Position numbers and translations under genes: made by a program. Below are positions 16,454 through 25,379 of a stretch of 64,000 bases of DNA, piece after piece. How positions within the stretch are numbered: the first letter of the stretch is position 1; every line of letters starts with the position of its first letter. The notes below the pieces were generated by a model, which saw only the letters and a program-made list of their open reading frames with translations, was not told the origin of the DNA and did no database searches. Source of the DNA: Pseudomonas sp. WJP1 (GTDB lineage Bacteria > Pseudomonadota > Gammaproteobacteria > Pseudomonadales > Pseudomonadaceae); the NCBI RefSeq assembly GCF_028471945.1, contig NZ_CP110128.1:3026501-3090500 (forward strand), given 5' to 3'.

Positions 16454-18184
16454 ATGTCTGCGACCCTTTCAAACCAGGCACTCACCCAACGTCTAGCGGA
16501 CTTTTCCACGCTGGTGGAAGCACTCGATTATGCCGCTTCAGGTCATACCGGCTTGAACTTCTACGACAGGCATTGCCACTTGGATGCAGCGCTCGAATAC
16601 GCGACGCTCAGAAGTAATGCGGTCGCGATTGCACAGCGGCTACTTGGGCTCAAGTTGAAGAAAGGCGATCGGGTCGCGCTGATCGCCGATACGCACCCCA
16701 GCTTTATCGAGTCCTTTTTTGCCTGCCAATACGCCGGCCTGATCGCCGTTCCGCTTCTGGTTCCGTCCAGCCTGGGAAGCCATCGTCCTTACGTGGACAA
16801 GTTGAAAGGGCTGTTCGCCAACTGCACACCCGCGGCCGTTTTAGGGTTGGAGGAATGGCTTCCCTATATCCGCGAAGCGCTGGGGGACACCCGCCAGGTG
16901 TTCGTCGGGTCTGTTCAGAAATTGGGCGAATTGCCTGCGGTGCAGGCGCTTCCCAGCGTCTTGCCGGAGGACATCGCCTACTTGCAATACACGTCCGGCA
17001 GTACCCGCTTTCCTCGTGGCGTGATCATTACCCAGCGTGCGGTGATGGCCAACATCAGGGGCATCGTCGTGGACGGTGTCGGTGTTCGCGCAGGGGACCG
17101 ATGTGCCTCCTGGTTGCCCTTTTATCATGACATGGGGCTGGTGGGTTTTGTCTTGGCGCCTATGGCAGCGCAACTGACTGTCGACTACTTGCACACCCGG
17201 GATTTTGCCACCCGGCCCGGGCAATGGCTCAAGCTTATCAGCCAGAATCGGGTGACTGTCTCGGTATCTCCGCCGTTTGGCTATGACCTGTGTACCCGGC
17301 GAGTCCGGGACCTGGAAAAAGCTGCGCTGGATCTCCGCTGTTGGCGTGTCGCGGGGATCGGTGCAGAACCGATTCGGGCATCGGTGTTAAGCCGTTTCGC
17401 CAATTGTTTTCTTGATACCGGATTCGATCCGGCCGCCTTCACGCCTTGCTACGGTCTGGCGGAAAGCACACTTGCCGTCAGCTTTGCCCGCCGCGGGGTA
17501 GGGGTGCAGGTGGATCATGTGGTTCGCCAGGTATTGGAGCATCAGTTCAGGGCGCAGGTGTGCACGGCCGATGATTCGGCAACCTGCACCTTTACCAACT
17601 GTGGCGCCCCTTTGCCCGGTCATTGTGTGGAAATCCGCAATGCTGCGGGGCTGGTGCTGGCGGAGCGGGAAGTGGGGCATATATTCGTTCAGGGTCCCAG
17701 CGTAATGTCAGGATATTTCAATGACTCGCCAAGCACGCAGATGGCCTTGAAAGCCGACTGGCTGGACACCGGCGACCTGGGGTACCTGTCCCGAGGCGAA
17801 CTCCATATCACCGGACGGCGCAAGGATTTGCTGATTGTCCGCGGTAGAAACATCTGGCCGCAGGATATCGAATACCTGGTGGAGTCCGAAGCCGAACTGA
17901 GACCGGGCGATGCCATCGTATTTGTCGTGCCCGGCGATGATGAGCCTCAGGTGGTGGTCCAGGTTCAATGTCGCATCCGTGAACCGGAAATTCGCGAACG
18001 CCTGGTCCGTACCCTGGTCGCGAAGATCATCAGTGAGTTCGGCCTGGCTACTGACGTGCACCTTGTACCGCCTCACTCGCTGCCTCGAACCTCCTCGGGC
18101 AAACCTTCCCGTGCCGAAGCCCTGGAACGATTCATGGCCCAGGCGAACACCGACCTTCCTTATCCGGCACTGGAGGAGACGTGA
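16454..18184 (+). CDS. FAAL-like acyl-AMP / acyl-ACP ligase (AasR-type)
   Basis: A 576-residue adenylate-forming enzyme. It has the P-loop YTSGSTRFPRG (arginine where most have lysine), the GYGLAEST-type motif (CYGLAESTL), the hinge TGRRKDLLIVRGRN and the catalytic C-terminal lysine in TSSGKPSR. This pattern fits fatty acyl-AMP ligases that load an acyl carrier protein. I use the ATG at 16454 (MSATLSNQ); an upstream ATG at 16436 adds six residues, and neither has a strong ribosome site. Its stop overlaps the next gene (GTGA). With the adjacent ACP gene it probably activates a fatty acid as acyl-ACP for the serine palmitoyltransferase-like enzyme, as the corresponding Caulobacter pair does. 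Confidence 0.83.
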   Translation: MSATLSNQALTQRLADFSTLVEALDYAASGHTGLNFYDRHCHLDAALEYATLRSNAVAIAQRLLGLKLKKGDRVALIADTHPSFIESFFACQYAGLIAVPLLVPSSLGSHRPYVDKLKGLFANCTPAAVLGLEEWLPYIREALGDTRQVFVGSVQKLGELPAVQALPSVLPEDIAYLQYTSGSTRFPRGVIITQRAVMANIRGIVVDGVGVRAGDRCASWLPFYHDMGLVGFVLAPMAAQLTVDYLHTRDFATRPGQWLKLISQNRVTVSVSPPFGYDLCTRRVRDLEKAALDLRCWRVAGIGAEPIRASVLSRFANCFLDTGFDPAAFTPCYGLAESTLAVSFARRGVGVQVDHVVRQVLEHQFRAQVCTADDSATCTFTNCGAPLPGHCVEIRNAAGLVLAEREVGHIFVQGPSVMSGYFNDSPSTQMALKADWLDTGDLGYLSRGELHITGRRKDLLIVRGRNIWPQDIEYLVESEAELRPGDAIVFVVPGDDEPQVVVQVQCRIREPEIRERLVRTLVAKIISEFGLATDVHLVPPHSLPRTSSGKPSRAEALERFMAQANTDLPYPALEET

Positions 18185-19098
18185 GTGCTCGCGTTGTTTC
18201 GCTCACTGGCGCGACTGGCTTCATAGGCAGTGTCCTACGCGAACGACTCGTCACCCGTGGTGTGGAGGTCCGTGCCTTGGCTCGCACCAGGGGAGGAACG
18301 GCAGAGGATGGAACAACGTGGATCAGGGGAACACTGGAAGACCGGCAGGCCCTCGCCGAGCTCACCAAGGGGGCGGATGCCGTCATTCATTGCGCAGGCA
18401 AGGTCCGGGGCAGGAATGCCCGAGACTTCGACGCGGTCAATGTGCAGGGCAGCAAGCGCTTGATGGAGGCGACGCGGCTGGGTGGCAGTTGCGAGCGTTT
18501 CCTGTTGATTTCGTCCCTTGCCGCCAGGCATCCGACATTGTCCTGGTACGCCGCTTCCAAACTCGAAGGTGAACGGCAGGTCAAGGCCGCTGCCGGGGCG
18601 ATCCCCGTGTGTATTTTCAGGCCGACCGCCGTGTATGGACCGGGCGATCGCGAGTTGCGTCCGGTGTTCGAGTGGCTTCTACGCGGCTGGCTGGTGACCC
18701 TCGGTCGAGACGATTCACAGTTCAGCTTTCTCCACGTGGACGATTTGGTCAGTGCCGTCATGCAGTGGCTGGATTCACCTGTCGTGCAATCGCAGACCTT
18801 TGAGTTATGTGACGGCCGGGTGCAGGGGTACGACTGGGCAAGCCTGGCCAGCATCGCCACCGACATCCGCAATGCGCCGGTACGGCAAGCGGTAGTGCCT
18901 GCCTCGGTATTGAAAGCAATCGCACGGGCTAACCTGGTGCTGTCTCGTTTCACCCGGCAGGCGCCTATGCTGACCCCCGGTAAGGTCAATGAACTGATGC
19001 ACCCTGACTGGACTTGCAGCAATGCCCGCATTAGCGCGACATTGGGCTGGGAGCCCCGGATTCTGTTACCGCAAGCGTTGCGCAATCACCTGTTTTGA
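18181..19098 (+). CDS. NAD-dependent epimerase/reductase, candidate 3-ketosphinganine reductase (CerR-type)
   Basis: A 305-residue extended short-chain dehydrogenase with the NAD(P)-binding motif TGATGFIG (residues 9-16) and the catalytic pair Y123 and K127 in WYAASK. It starts with GTG, overlapping the ligase stop codon by four bases, so it is co-translated. In the Caulobacter ceramide cluster an enzyme of this epimerase family reduces the keto group of the sphingoid intermediate, replacing the SDR used by eukaryotes. The same order here (ligase, reductase, ACP, SPT) suggests the same role. Confidence 0.78.
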   Translation: MSARVVSLTGATGFIGSVLRERLVTRGVEVRALARTRGGTAEDGTTWIRGTLEDRQALAELTKGADAVIHCAGKVRGRNARDFDAVNVQGSKRLMEATRLGGSCERFLLISSLAARHPTLSWYAASKLEGERQVKAAAGAIPVCIFRPTAVYGPGDRELRPVFEWLLRGWLVTLGRDDSQFSFLHVDDLVSAVMQWLDSPVVQSQTFELCDGRVQGYDWASLASIATDIRNAPVRQAVVPASVLKAIARANLVLSRFTRQAPMLTPGKVNELMHPDWTCSNARISATLGWEPRILLPQALRNHLF

Positions 19099-19134
19099 AC
19101 GCGCGAAGAGCCACTGAACCCAAGGAGACCTTCG

Positions 19135-19395
19135 ATGATCACACAAGAAACGATACTCGAAAGGGTGATGATGCTCATCGTGCGGTTCGCACCTCCAGGA
19201 ACGCCAATCAACCCCAATACCGACCTGGCCCAGGACCTGGGAATGGAATCGATCAAGGTGATGGACATGCTGATGGAACTGGAAGACGAGTTCGACATCT
19301 CGATCCATCTCAATATCCTGATGGATGTGCGCACACCTAAGCAGTTGGCTGACGCCATTCTCAACCTGATGGAGCACGCCAATGGGACTCTTTGA
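19135..19395 (+). CDS. Dedicated acyl carrier protein
   Basis: An 86-residue, acidic, helical carrier protein with the 4'-phosphopantetheine attachment site DLGMESIKVMD; the modified residue would be S39. ATG at 19135 follows AAGGAG. It overlaps the serine palmitoyltransferase-like gene by 14 bp, so both are translated together. It differs from housekeeping AcpP (DLGADSLDTVE), pointing to a pathway-specific carrier that delivers the fatty acyl group for the first sphingolipid step. Confidence 0.88.
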   Translation: MITQETILERVMMLIVRFAPPGTPINPNTDLAQDLGMESIKVMDMLMELEDEFDISIHLNILMDVRTPKQLADAILNLMEHANGTL

Positions 19396-20584
19396 CAAGT
19401 TCGGCAAGCTGGCCGCCGAGCGCGCCAGTCTCTGTGACTCACAGATCCATCCTTTTGGAATTCGCATCGATGAGATGTATTCCCCAACCGAGGGCTGTAT
19501 TCAGGGGCAAAGGGTCATTCTGGCCGGCACCAATAATTATCTCGGGCTGACGTTCGACCCCGATAGCATCAAGGCGGCGCAGCGCTCACTGGAGCTTGAA
19601 GGCACCGGCACCACCGGCTCTCGCATGGCCAACGGCAGTTATGCCGGGCACAGCGCGCTGGAGGACGAACTGGTTGATTTCCTGGGGCGGCGTTCCGTCA
19701 TTGTGTTCTCGACCGGGTATGTCGCCAACCTGGGCGTCATCGGAACGCTGGCGGGTGCGCGCGAGGTGGTGCTGCTTGACGCCGACTGCCACGCGAGCAT
19801 CTACGACGCCTGCAAGCTGGGAGGTGCGGAGATCATCCGTTTTCGCCATAACGATGTCGCTGATCTGGAACGGCGCATGGTCCGCCTCGGCGACCGCGCG
19901 CGGGAAGCGATCATCCTGGTGGAAGGGATCTACAGCATGCTCGGTGACCAGGCTCCGCTCAGGGAAATAGTCGAGGTCAAGCGTCGCCTCGGCGGTTACC
20001 TGCTGGTTGACGAGGCGCATTCCTTTGGCGTCCTGGGGGCCAACGGGCGAGGGCTGGCCGAGGAGTTGGGCGTGGACTCGGAGGTGGACATCCTGTTGGG
20101 CACGTTCAGCAAGAGCCTGGGCGCCGTCGGCGGATTCGCCGCCTGTCATGACGGGCAAATGGACCTGCTTCGCTACGCCAGCAGACCCTATATTTTTACC
20201 GCTTCACCCGCCCCCTCGGCGATTGCCTCGGTAAGATCGGCGCTTGCGGCCATCAAGGAACGCCCGGAGCTGCGGCATCAGCTGTGGTCGAACGCCCGGC
20301 GGCTTTATCAAGGTTTGGCAGAGTCAGGCTACCAGTTGGGGCCGCAGGCCAGCCCCGTGATTGCCGTCATGCTGAAGTCGCCTCACGAGGGCCTGGCCGT
20401 CTGGCGGGGGCTGATGGAGAGGGGCGTCTATGTCAATCTGGTCCTTCCTCCCGCGACACCCGGCGCCGTCACCCTGGTGCGTTGCAGCGTCAGTGCAGCC
20501 CATACACCTGAACAAATAGACCGGATCATCGAGGCCTTCGCTTCACTGCGTGGCCCGATGGGCCTGGTCACAGCGGGCGCTTGA
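19382..20584 (+). CDS. spt: Alpha-oxoamine synthase, candidate serine palmitoyltransferase
   Basis: A 400-residue PLP-dependent enzyme of the alpha-oxoamine synthase family. It shows NNYLGL near the N-terminus, GTGTTGSRMANGS, the cofactor-stacking histidine in DADCHASI, DEAHSFG (D210-H213) and the PLP lysine K244 in GTFSKSLGAVGG. The family joins an amino acid and an acyl thioester with loss of CO2: BioF, KBL, ALA synthase and SPT. No bio genes are present. The overlap with a dedicated ACP gene and the ligase/reductase neighbours fit serine palmitoyltransferase, which makes 3-ketosphinganine-type bases from serine and acyl-ACP. Saxitoxin- or quorum-signal-type synthases are alternatives but less consistent with the context. 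Confidence 0.8.
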   Translation: MGLFDKFGKLAAERASLCDSQIHPFGIRIDEMYSPTEGCIQGQRVILAGTNNYLGLTFDPDSIKAAQRSLELEGTGTTGSRMANGSYAGHSALEDELVDFLGRRSVIVFSTGYVANLGVIGTLAGAREVVLLDADCHASIYDACKLGGAEIIRFRHNDVADLERRMVRLGDRAREAIILVEGIYSMLGDQAPLREIVEVKRRLGGYLLVDEAHSFGVLGANGRGLAEELGVDSEVDILLGTFSKSLGAVGGFAACHDGQMDLLRYASRPYIFTASPAPSAIASVRSALAAIKERPELRHQLWSNARRLYQGLAESGYQLGPQASPVIAVMLKSPHEGLAVWRGLMERGVYVNLVLPPATPGAVTLVRCSVSAAHTPEQIDRIIEAFASLRGPMGLVTAGA

Positions 20585-20642
20585 TGAGTGTCGCGAGCTG
20601 TCGGTGAGCTAATCTTTACCTACGTCATAGTGAACGACAGTC

Positions 20643-22370
20643 ATGCGGATTATTTTTGCCTTTGGCCGCTCCTATCCGGCCCGCACCGTGCTGATGCTCC
20701 TGAGTCTGCTGTTGGCAGGGGTGGTTGAAAGCGTCAGCCTGAGCGCAATGCTGCCCCTGATATCGGCCGTGCTTGAGGACCAGCCCCATTCAAAGCTGGC
20801 GGTCCAGGTCTTCGCGATCATGGACTCGATAGGCCTGGAACCCACGATCGCGAACATGCTGGTGATCATCGTCGTGGGCATGACGCTGAGTAACCTGCTG
20901 ATATTGCTGGGCAATCGACAGGTCGGCTACACCGTGGCGCATGTGGCAACCGACCTGCGTATTGACCTGATCAAGGCGTCGTTGGGCAGCCGCTGGGAAT
21001 ATTATCTACGCCAACCCGCCGGAGCGCTGGCCAACGCCGTGGCAACCGAAGCCTACCGCGCTTCCACCGCCTATGAGCACGCGGCCAATATGCTGGCGCT
21101 GGGTATCCAGGCCGCGGCCTACGCGATCATTGCGCTTTTTGTCTCCTGGCAGGCGGCGATCCTGTCATTGCTGATCGGCTTTGTGCTGCTGGTGGCTGTG
21201 CGGGGACTGGTAAAGACATCGCGGCGGGTGGGCAAAAGCCAGACCCGACTGATGCGCGAGCTGCTGGTCTACCTGACAGACACGCTTGCTTCGGTGAAAC
21301 CGCTCAAAGCCATGGCCCGCGATGACATCGCCGATTCTTTGCTGCGCGGTCACGCCGGCGAGCTGAACACGGCACTGGAACGCGAAGTGATGAGCCGCGA
21401 AACACTGAGGGCCCTGCAGGAACCCATGCTTGCGATCCTTGCCGCGGCGGGTCTCTACGCGGGGCTGGTCATCGGCGGTATGCCGCTGTCTTCGGTGATG
21501 GTGCTGATCTTCGTGGTGGTGCGCATGCTGGGGCTGCTGCACAAGGCGCAGCAGCGCTATCACCGGATGGCCGCGCAGGAGAGCGCCTACTGGGCCATCA
21601 ACGAGTCGATCGACAACGCTATCGCCGATGCCGAACCTGTCGGAGGGACTTGCACGCCTTCCCTGAAGCGGCAAATCGTTTTCGACAATGTCAGCTTTGG
21701 CTACGGGGGGCGGCAGGTCCTTGACAGCGTGTCGCTGAACTTTCCGGTCGGTTCATTCACCACCATGATCGGTCCTTCCGGTGCAGGCAAGACCACCGTG
21801 CTCGACCTGATCTGTTCGCTGCTCGCGCCGCAGGCTGGACGCATCAGGGTAGACGACTGTGACTTGCATGACCTTGACAGGAGGGCCTGGCGCCGAATGA
21901 TCGGCTATGTCACACAAGAAACCTTGCTGCTGCACGATAGCGTCCTGGCGAACGTCACGTTGGGAGACAAGGCCTTGAATGCCGCCGACGCCGAGCGCGC
22001 GCTCCGCCAGGCCGGTGCATGGCAGTTTGTGCAGGAGTGTCCTGGCGGGCTGCAATCGATCGTAGGCGAGCGCGGTGCCAAACTCTCGGGCGGTCAACGG
22101 CAGCGTATCGTCATCGCGCGTGCCCTGGCCCATCGCCCCAGGCTTCTGATCCTGGACGAAGCCACCAGTGCACTCGACCCGGAATCGGAGGTCGAGATAT
22201 GCCAGGTGCTGAAAAATCTGACCCCTGGCATCACTGTCATCGCGGTATCCCATCGCCCTGCCATGATCCGCATTGCTGATCAGATTCTCGAGGTGCGAGA
22301 CGGCAAGGTGTTGGCCATACACAATGCCGTCGATCCGGACGGCACCCGGGCTGACGAGGCGAAAGCCTGA
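20643..22370 (+). CDS. MsbA-like lipid ABC transporter
   Basis: A 575-residue half-size ABC exporter. The N-terminal region holds about six membrane helices (residues 10-300). The ATPase domain has Walker A GPSGAGKTT, signature LSGGQRQR, Walker B LLILDEATSALD and the switch histidine AVSHRP. It follows the SPT-like gene by 58 bp on the same strand. MsbA-type transporters flip lipids across the inner membrane, so it could flip the sphingolipid or its precursor before the LptF/LptG-like system exports it. The substrate is inferred from context only. Confidence 0.82.
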   Translation: MRIIFAFGRSYPARTVLMLLSLLLAGVVESVSLSAMLPLISAVLEDQPHSKLAVQVFAIMDSIGLEPTIANMLVIIVVGMTLSNLLILLGNRQVGYTVAHVATDLRIDLIKASLGSRWEYYLRQPAGALANAVATEAYRASTAYEHAANMLALGIQAAAYAIIALFVSWQAAILSLLIGFVLLVAVRGLVKTSRRVGKSQTRLMRELLVYLTDTLASVKPLKAMARDDIADSLLRGHAGELNTALEREVMSRETLRALQEPMLAILAAAGLYAGLVIGGMPLSSVMVLIFVVVRMLGLLHKAQQRYHRMAAQESAYWAINESIDNAIADAEPVGGTCTPSLKRQIVFDNVSFGYGGRQVLDSVSLNFPVGSFTTMIGPSGAGKTTVLDLICSLLAPQAGRIRVDDCDLHDLDRRAWRRMIGYVTQETLLLHDSVLANVTLGDKALNAADAERALRQAGAWQFVQECPGGLQSIVGERGAKLSGGQRQRIVIARALAHRPRLLILDEATSALDPESEVEICQVLKNLTPGITVIAVSHRPAMIRIADQILEVRDGKVLAIHNAVDPDGTRADEAKA

Positions 22371-22505
22371 AGTCTGGACATCTACGCTGGATACGCAGTT
22401 TGATCAAAAGAGCAGGGGGGGGGCGTCACCCCCATCCACGTGAGGGGGAGAGTGGACAGGCAGTAATGGGTAGGCTGTTGGCAGGACACATTCGAGGGAC
22501 ATTGA

Positions 22506-23822
22506 ATGACAGCGCCAAGTGGTTTACCCGCAGGAAAAAGACGCAAGAACACCCAGCAAGTCTGGACTCGGGTCATCGGCATGCCGCACGTGCGTCGAGC
22601 GGATCGTCCCGATCGCGATGCCCGGGCTTTTCTGCGCATTCTCAACATGGCGACGCGCCTGCGCCCGGTCGAGCACTATTCGCTGCGCGCATTGCGTGAA
22701 GTCTGGCGCCTGAGCTCGCTGGCCCTGGGGCAACAGCCCCCGGTCGCCACCGTGATCGAGACGGTCATCGACGGCCCGGGCGGGCCCATCGAGTTACGTA
22801 TTTTCAAACCTCATGAAACCGATCAGCTGCTGCCTGCGTTCCTTTGGTGCCACGGCGGCGGATTTGTGGTCGGTGGCCTGGATACCTGCGAATCGATTTG
22901 CCGCAGCACGACCCGCAACGCCAACTGCATCAGCATCGCTGTGCGCTATCGACTGGCGCCGGAGCATGATCTGGCAGCGGGGCGCGAGGATTGTCTCGCA
23001 GCGCTGCAATGGATTGCCGAGAACGGCGCGACGCTGGGTATCGATACCTCGCGACTGGCCATCGGCGGCGATTCGGCGGGTGGCAATATCTGCGCTGCCG
23101 TGGCCCAGCAAGCGTTGCGTAACGGCGGACCGGCGCTCTGCCTGCAGGTGCTGGCTTATCCTGCGACCGACCTGGTGCAGGAGTTTCCTTCATTCGCAGA
23201 GAATGCCGAAGGCTTCATGATCACGGACAGGCTGCTGGCGCAGATCAATCAGACTGTGGCCGGCTCACTCCATTCGCTCAATCCCGAAGAACCTTGGCTG
23301 TCCCCGCGTCGCAGTCAGGATATGCGGGGCTTGCCACCGGCGCTGGTCATCAGTGCGGGGTTCGACCCGATCCGCGACGACGGGCTGGACTATAGCGCTC
23401 GCTTGCGTGCAGCCGGGGTGCCGGTGGAGCTTTTGCATTACGCGGGCCAGTTCCATGGCTTCCTGAATTTCGACGCCGTCATCGGCGCCGGCGGTGACGC
23501 CTTGCGACGTATCGGCGAGTCACTGGCGGGTGCCTTTCGCACCGAGCCCGCGCCGGATCGCACGCTGGAAATTGCCGACAGGGCAGCCGCGCAACCCTCA
23601 CGCCTGTGCGCGGCGATGGGGGAGCTGTCGACGTCGAGCCTGATGGTCTCGGTCGCAACCGAACGCTGGACCGGCACGCTCCTGCGCCAGGTTTCTCCGG
23701 TTTGTGCCAGCACCCTGCGGGTGGCACTGCGGCCCTGGAGCGCGCCCTTGTCTTTGATGCGCCGCCGGCTGAGCGCACGGCTCGATCGGCGGATCGCGCA
23801 CCAGACCTATCCACAAGCGTAA
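22506..23822 (+). CDS. Hormone-sensitive-lipase-type alpha/beta hydrolase
   Basis: A 438-residue esterase of the HSL group. It has the oxyanion motif CHGGGFVVGG and the nucleophile motif GGDSAGG (S190). A later DPIRDDG and an FHGFL histidine complete the triad. ATG at 22506 follows GAGGGA. The protein has about 90 extra C-terminal residues beyond the usual domain, rich in arginine and alanine and of unknown role. It is separated by 20 bp from a phasin-like gene and leads a four-gene set with a PhaC-like synthase and an SDR. It may be a depolymerase/esterase for hydroxyacyl polymers, or simply a carboxylesterase. Confidence 0.8.
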   Translation: MTAPSGLPAGKRRKNTQQVWTRVIGMPHVRRADRPDRDARAFLRILNMATRLRPVEHYSLRALREVWRLSSLALGQQPPVATVIETVIDGPGGPIELRIFKPHETDQLLPAFLWCHGGGFVVGGLDTCESICRSTTRNANCISIAVRYRLAPEHDLAAGREDCLAALQWIAENGATLGIDTSRLAIGGDSAGGNICAAVAQQALRNGGPALCLQVLAYPATDLVQEFPSFAENAEGFMITDRLLAQINQTVAGSLHSLNPEEPWLSPRRSQDMRGLPPALVISAGFDPIRDDGLDYSARLRAAGVPVELLHYAGQFHGFLNFDAVIGAGGDALRRIGESLAGAFRTEPAPDRTLEIADRAAAQPSRLCAAMGELSTSSLMVSVATERWTGTLLRQVSPVCASTLRVALRPWSAPLSLMRRRLSARLDRRIAHQTYPQA

Positions 23823-23842
23823 AGCTGAGCAGGAGTATTGCC

Positions 23843-24238
23843 ATGGGCATTCTTGATCCATTTCATATCTGGCGTGAAGCAATCGGCCTGGTCGAGGGCG
23901 AAATCAACTCGCTGGCTGCGAGAAAGCTCGAGTCGGCGGAAGTCGCCAAGGCCGTCAACCAGTTTTCCAAGGTATCGCTGGGTGTCCAGCATGTGTTCGA
24001 CCGGTCGTTCGCCAGTGCATTGCGCCGCCTGGAGCTGCCCAGCCGGTCTGAAGTCGATGCGCTGGCAACCGCTGTGCAGCGCATCGAAGACAAGCTCGAT
24101 CGACTGCTGCCAGCGCCCCTCAATGATGCGCTTGTACCTCGGCCGTCACGCGCCCGTCAGCCATCACCGCCGCCTGCGCCGAAAACAGTGAAACGAACCC
24201 TTAAACCGGCTACCCGGCGTGCGCCCAAGGAGGATTGA
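23843..24238 (+). CDS. Phasin / PhaE-like small protein
   Basis: A 131-residue protein starting at ATG 23843 behind AGGAG. The first 95 residues look helical, ending in LPSRSEVDALATAVQRIEDK. This resembles the conserved C-terminal helix of PhaE and the oligomerising coiled coil of phasins. The tail (about 96-131) is rich in proline, lysine and arginine (PPAPKTVKRTLKP), like the basic DNA-binding tails of PhaF-type phasins. It ends one base before the PhaC-like start, so the two probably work together, as granule protein or synthase subunit. Confidence 0.6.
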   Translation: MGILDPFHIWREAIGLVEGEINSLAARKLESAEVAKAVNQFSKVSLGVQHVFDRSFASALRRLELPSRSEVDALATAVQRIEDKLDRLLPAPLNDALVPRPSRARQPSPPPAPKTVKRTLKPATRRAPKED

Positions 24239-25330
24239 ATGATGGCTGCAACGCAACCGCATCAAGGTCACGTCCGCGCCCTCGCGGGCCGACTCTGTAC
24301 CGAGGTCGACCGGATGGTCCAGCGTCGGCTCAAGGGGCTCGAGTTCCTCGGTTCGCCCGGCCCCGCAATGGGCAAGACGCCCCGGACGTTATTGCACCGG
24401 CGGGGCACGCTGGGCCTGTATCGGTATCACCCGACCTGCCAGGACGTGTATCGGGTGCCATTGCTGTTGGTGATGGCCCCCACCAACAAGGCCTACATCT
24501 TCGACCTTGCCGAGCGCCAGAGCCTGATCGAGTTTCTCCTCGATCGCGGTTACGACGTCTATGTGATGGACTGGAATGCACCGACCCAGGCTGAGCGCAC
24601 GCTGCGGGTTGAAGATTACGTGCTGGACTTCATTCCCGACTGCATGGCCCGGGTACAGGCAGACGCCGGGGTCGATCAGGTGACCTTGGCCGGTTACTGC
24701 ATGGGCGGCGTGCTCTCGACCCTGTATGCGGCGCTGCATGTCGACGGCCCGCTGAAGAACCTCCTGTGCTTCACGACGCCGGTGGACTGGTCGCAGATGA
24801 GCTGGTCGCGAGGCATCGCCAATCAACGTTTTTTCGAGATCGACAAGCTGGTCGATACCGTGGGGATCATCCCCGGCGAGATGATCATGGCGGCGATCGA
24901 CCTCCAGCGCCCCGCCAGCCGCATCGCCGGGCAACTGCGGCTGTGGGACAACATGTGGAACGACGCCTACGTCAGGCACCACCGGATGATGGTGGGCTGG
25001 GGCAACGATCACTTGCCGCTGGCCGGTGAGTACTACCGCCAGGTCATCAAGGAGTTGATGTGGAACAACAGCCTGCATGAGGGCAGCTTGCACATTTCCG
25101 GCCGCAAGATCGATCTGGCAAACATCAAGGTGCCCTTGCTGCACGTGATCGCCGAGCACGACTCGCTGGTGCCTCCAGCCTGTGCCCGACCGTTAGTGGA
25201 GAAGGTCGGATCGTTGGACAAGCAGGAACTGGTGTTGCCGGGCGGCCATGTCAGCCTGATAGCTGGGCCGGCTGCGAAACAACGCATGTGGCCGGCACTC
25301 GATGAATGGCTGGGGCAGCGCTCCCTGTAA
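24239..25330 (+). CDS. PhaC-like (class III size) polyhydroxyalkanoate synthase
   Basis: A 363-residue alpha/beta-hydrolase-fold protein with a PHA-synthase-type lipase box GYCMGG, in which cysteine C154 replaces serine as nucleophile. An aspartate in AEHDSLVPP and a histidine in PGGHVSL complete the triad. Length matches class III PhaC, which polymerises 3-hydroxyacyl-CoA together with PhaE; Pseudomonas normally carry longer class II PhaC1/PhaC2 enzymes. The start is one of two adjacent ATGs (24239/24242) behind AAGGAGG. The short upstream gene may be its partner. Whether it makes polymer or another ester product is not certain. Confidence 0.72.
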   Translation: MMAATQPHQGHVRALAGRLCTEVDRMVQRRLKGLEFLGSPGPAMGKTPRTLLHRRGTLGLYRYHPTCQDVYRVPLLLVMAPTNKAYIFDLAERQSLIEFLLDRGYDVYVMDWNAPTQAERTLRVEDYVLDFIPDCMARVQADAGVDQVTLAGYCMGGVLSTLYAALHVDGPLKNLLCFTTPVDWSQMSWSRGIANQRFFEIDKLVDTVGIIPGEMIMAAIDLQRPASRIAGQLRLWDNMWNDAYVRHHRMMVGWGNDHLPLAGEYYRQVIKELMWNNSLHEGSLHISGRKIDLANIKVPLLHVIAEHDSLVPPACARPLVEKVGSLDKQELVLPGGHVSLIAGPAAKQRMWPALDEWLGQRSL

Positions 25331-25379
25331 GGCTTTCAACCTTCCCGACAACGAACAAACTCAACAGTGGAGAACTGCG

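Noticed and set aside
19382..20584. BioF (8-amino-7-oxononanoate synthase) as the name of the PLP enzyme
   Set aside because: Motifs cannot separate BioF from SPT, but no other biotin gene is present and a dedicated ACP, ligase and reductase adjoin it, so SPT is preferred.
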